A stretch of 64,000 bases of DNA, taken from the NCBI GenBank assembly GCA_011033025.1, contig WFMF01000481.1:1-64000 (forward strand), in the 5' to 3' direction. The notes beneath the pieces are model-generated. The model did not search any database and was not told the origin of the DNA. It saw nothing but the letters and a program-made list of their open reading frames with translations. Shown here piece after piece: positions 62,701-64,000 of the stretch (the first letter of the stretch is position 1; every line of letters starts with the position of its first letter). The translations under genes were made by a program, and so were the position numbers. This DNA comes from Beroe forskalii. Taxonomy: Eukaryota; Ctenophora; Nuda; Beroida; Beroidae.

Positions 62701-64000
62701 GTCAACATTCTATCCGATCATCTTTGAACACTCACTCTGCTCTGATGAAATCAGTGTCAATTGATCTTGCTCCTGCTATACACCGCACTCAATTAACACT
62801 TCATAAACACTTGGCAGTGACCCTGAGACGCACATCATTGATCTCTACACAACAATGCCGTTTTTGTGTGTTTGTGTGTAAGTGCGTGTGTTTGTGTGTA
62901 AGTGCGTGTGTTTGTGTGTAAGAGCGTGTGTGTTTGTGTGTAGGCGCCTATGTAAGAGTGTGTATGTGTATGTGTTTATTACAGTTCATATGTGTGTGGA
63001 TCTGCCTTTTGAACTGTGCCTGTGTACATGAGTAATATGTATACTGAGCTGTTCTTGTGAGTGCTGTACCTGTTTTTGTGTTCCAGTGGTGGTGTTCTGT
63101 GTTTTCAGTACCTTTAATTATGTGTACCTTTGTTTGTTCTTGTTACTGTTCGTATATCTGTGTTTGTTTGTACTTCTGTTTGTGTGCACCTATGTTTTGT
63201 GTATTGATCTACACGTGAGTGTATGCCGTATTATAACTCCCCCCTTCCTCCGTAGCCCTCATGAAAGTGCTGAACACTCCACAACCACCTCGCTGAGGCT
63301 ATGTTGAGCGTATTCCACGTCGTAAAGAGGGATGTGAGCCTGTATTATTATCCAGGAAACAATGTGTGTACCTGTGTGTATATTGTTTCCTTTTCTGAGT
63401 ACATTGTGTACATAGCAGTGTGTACTTTTCATGTTTTCTTCTATGTTTTTCCTGTTGTTAACAGTATAGTGTGTCTTGTATGTGTCCTCGTGTGTACCCT
63501 TGTGTATTGTTCAGGAACATGTTATCAGCACTCTGCTGACAGTTTGTACAGCATGTCCCTCTGAAGTTTGTGTGTAACATCTACTGCTGCATTCAGGATG
63601 GGTGGTTATCTCAATCTAAATCTTGGCTGTATAATCACATTCGTCGCAATAGCAATGTCCTGTAGCAATGTCCTACAATGTCCTACAATGAACATGTATA
63701 CCTTAAGATCACACTTCGATAGTCCGATGTATAAATGATATGACTTGTATATTAAATAAGAGTGCCTTACTCACCAATCATGGGTTACAATCGTGGAGGA
63801 AAGATCATGTATAGATCATACCCTCATTTCAGTGCATATGCCCTCAGTTCATTAATATATCAATAATACGCACCTCTCATACGTCACATACTGGAAATGG
63901 TGTCGCAATGTACATTGTACCTATGGTAGTGTTACAATGTACATTGTACCTATGGTAGTGTTGCAATGTACATTGTACCTATGGCAGTGTTACAATGTAC
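59774..64000. repeat. segmental duplication, copy B (interrupted)
   Basis: Second copy of 56918-59295 in the same orientation, split by the transposon at 60085-61813. It also differs by small indels in the TG-rich tract (about 62866-62945) and by an insertion near 63613-63670. The copy continues to the window edge, where CAATGTACATTG units (63906, 63935, 63964) repeat every 29 bp. Confidence 0.9.
60085..61813. mobile_element. TIR DNA transposon, 1.73 kb, TTAA target
   Basis: AGGACCAATACACTATA at the left is the exact reverse complement of the right end. TTAA flanks both sides, and copy A has a single TTAA at the same point, so the insertion boundaries are directly visible. Subterminal inverted matches (TACGTCATAAATCACTG, left near 60247; its complement near 61650) extend the arms to about 180 bp. 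No transposase frame is seen, so it is non-autonomous. TTAA suggests a piggyBac-type source, but a TA target with one more TIR base fits equally well. Confidence 0.88.

Overview
The window is nuclear DNA of an invertebrate animal. Coding sequence is split by spliceosomal introns with GT/AG borders, genes are sparse (about 10 kb of coding sequence in 64 kb), and long stretches hold minisatellites and transposon remnants. Animal-type genes (a POU-specific domain protein, an ANKFN1/Wide awake homologue) and a Penelope-like element of the permuted Naiad type point to Metazoa. Nothing visible fixes the phylum.

Left part (1-22.4 kb). A decayed PHD-finger retroelement fragment lies at the left edge on the minus strand. 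It is followed by the 3' end of an ANKFN1/Wide awake-like gene (2120-3391, +). A CpG-rich repeat patch (about 5.0-5.6 kb) precedes a long multi-exon gene (6455-21082, +) that reads as TEX10, a nucleolar ribosome-biogenesis factor. Its exons were joined by splice sites and reading phase. One of its introns holds an antisense Naiad-type Penelope element (12.8-15.5 kb). A CPPED1-like phosphatase gene follows in a single exon (21564-22439, +).

Middle part (22.4-40.5 kb). No gene is recognised. The region holds a 2-kb, 22-bp-unit minisatellite (25.0-27.0 kb), a 1.26-kb hAT-like element with an 8-bp target duplication and its own internal satellite (27889-29151), a 34-bp minisatellite (33.9-34.7 kb), a (CA)n tract, and two small inverted-repeat elements.

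Right part (40.5-64 kb). UBXN11 (40492-41823, +) and NSMCE4A (43822-44781, +) each have one long coding exon. A gene with a coiled coil, a POU-specific domain and no homeodomain runs from about 49229 to 55590 (+). Its first two exons are preceded by, or built from, tandem repeats whose units are multiples of three and carry acceptor-like sequence. The right end is a tandem segmental duplication (about 56.9-59.3 kb and 59.8-64 kb). The second copy is interrupted by a 1.73-kb terminal-inverted-repeat transposon; the first copy preserves the empty TTAA site.

All recognised host genes are on the plus strand. They have unrelated jobs (cell signalling, ribosome assembly, phosphatase, ubiquitin adaptor, SMC5/6 repair, transcription) and do not form a pathway. 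Three of the host genes contain a frame break next to a homopolymer run, which suggests assembly error more than gene death.
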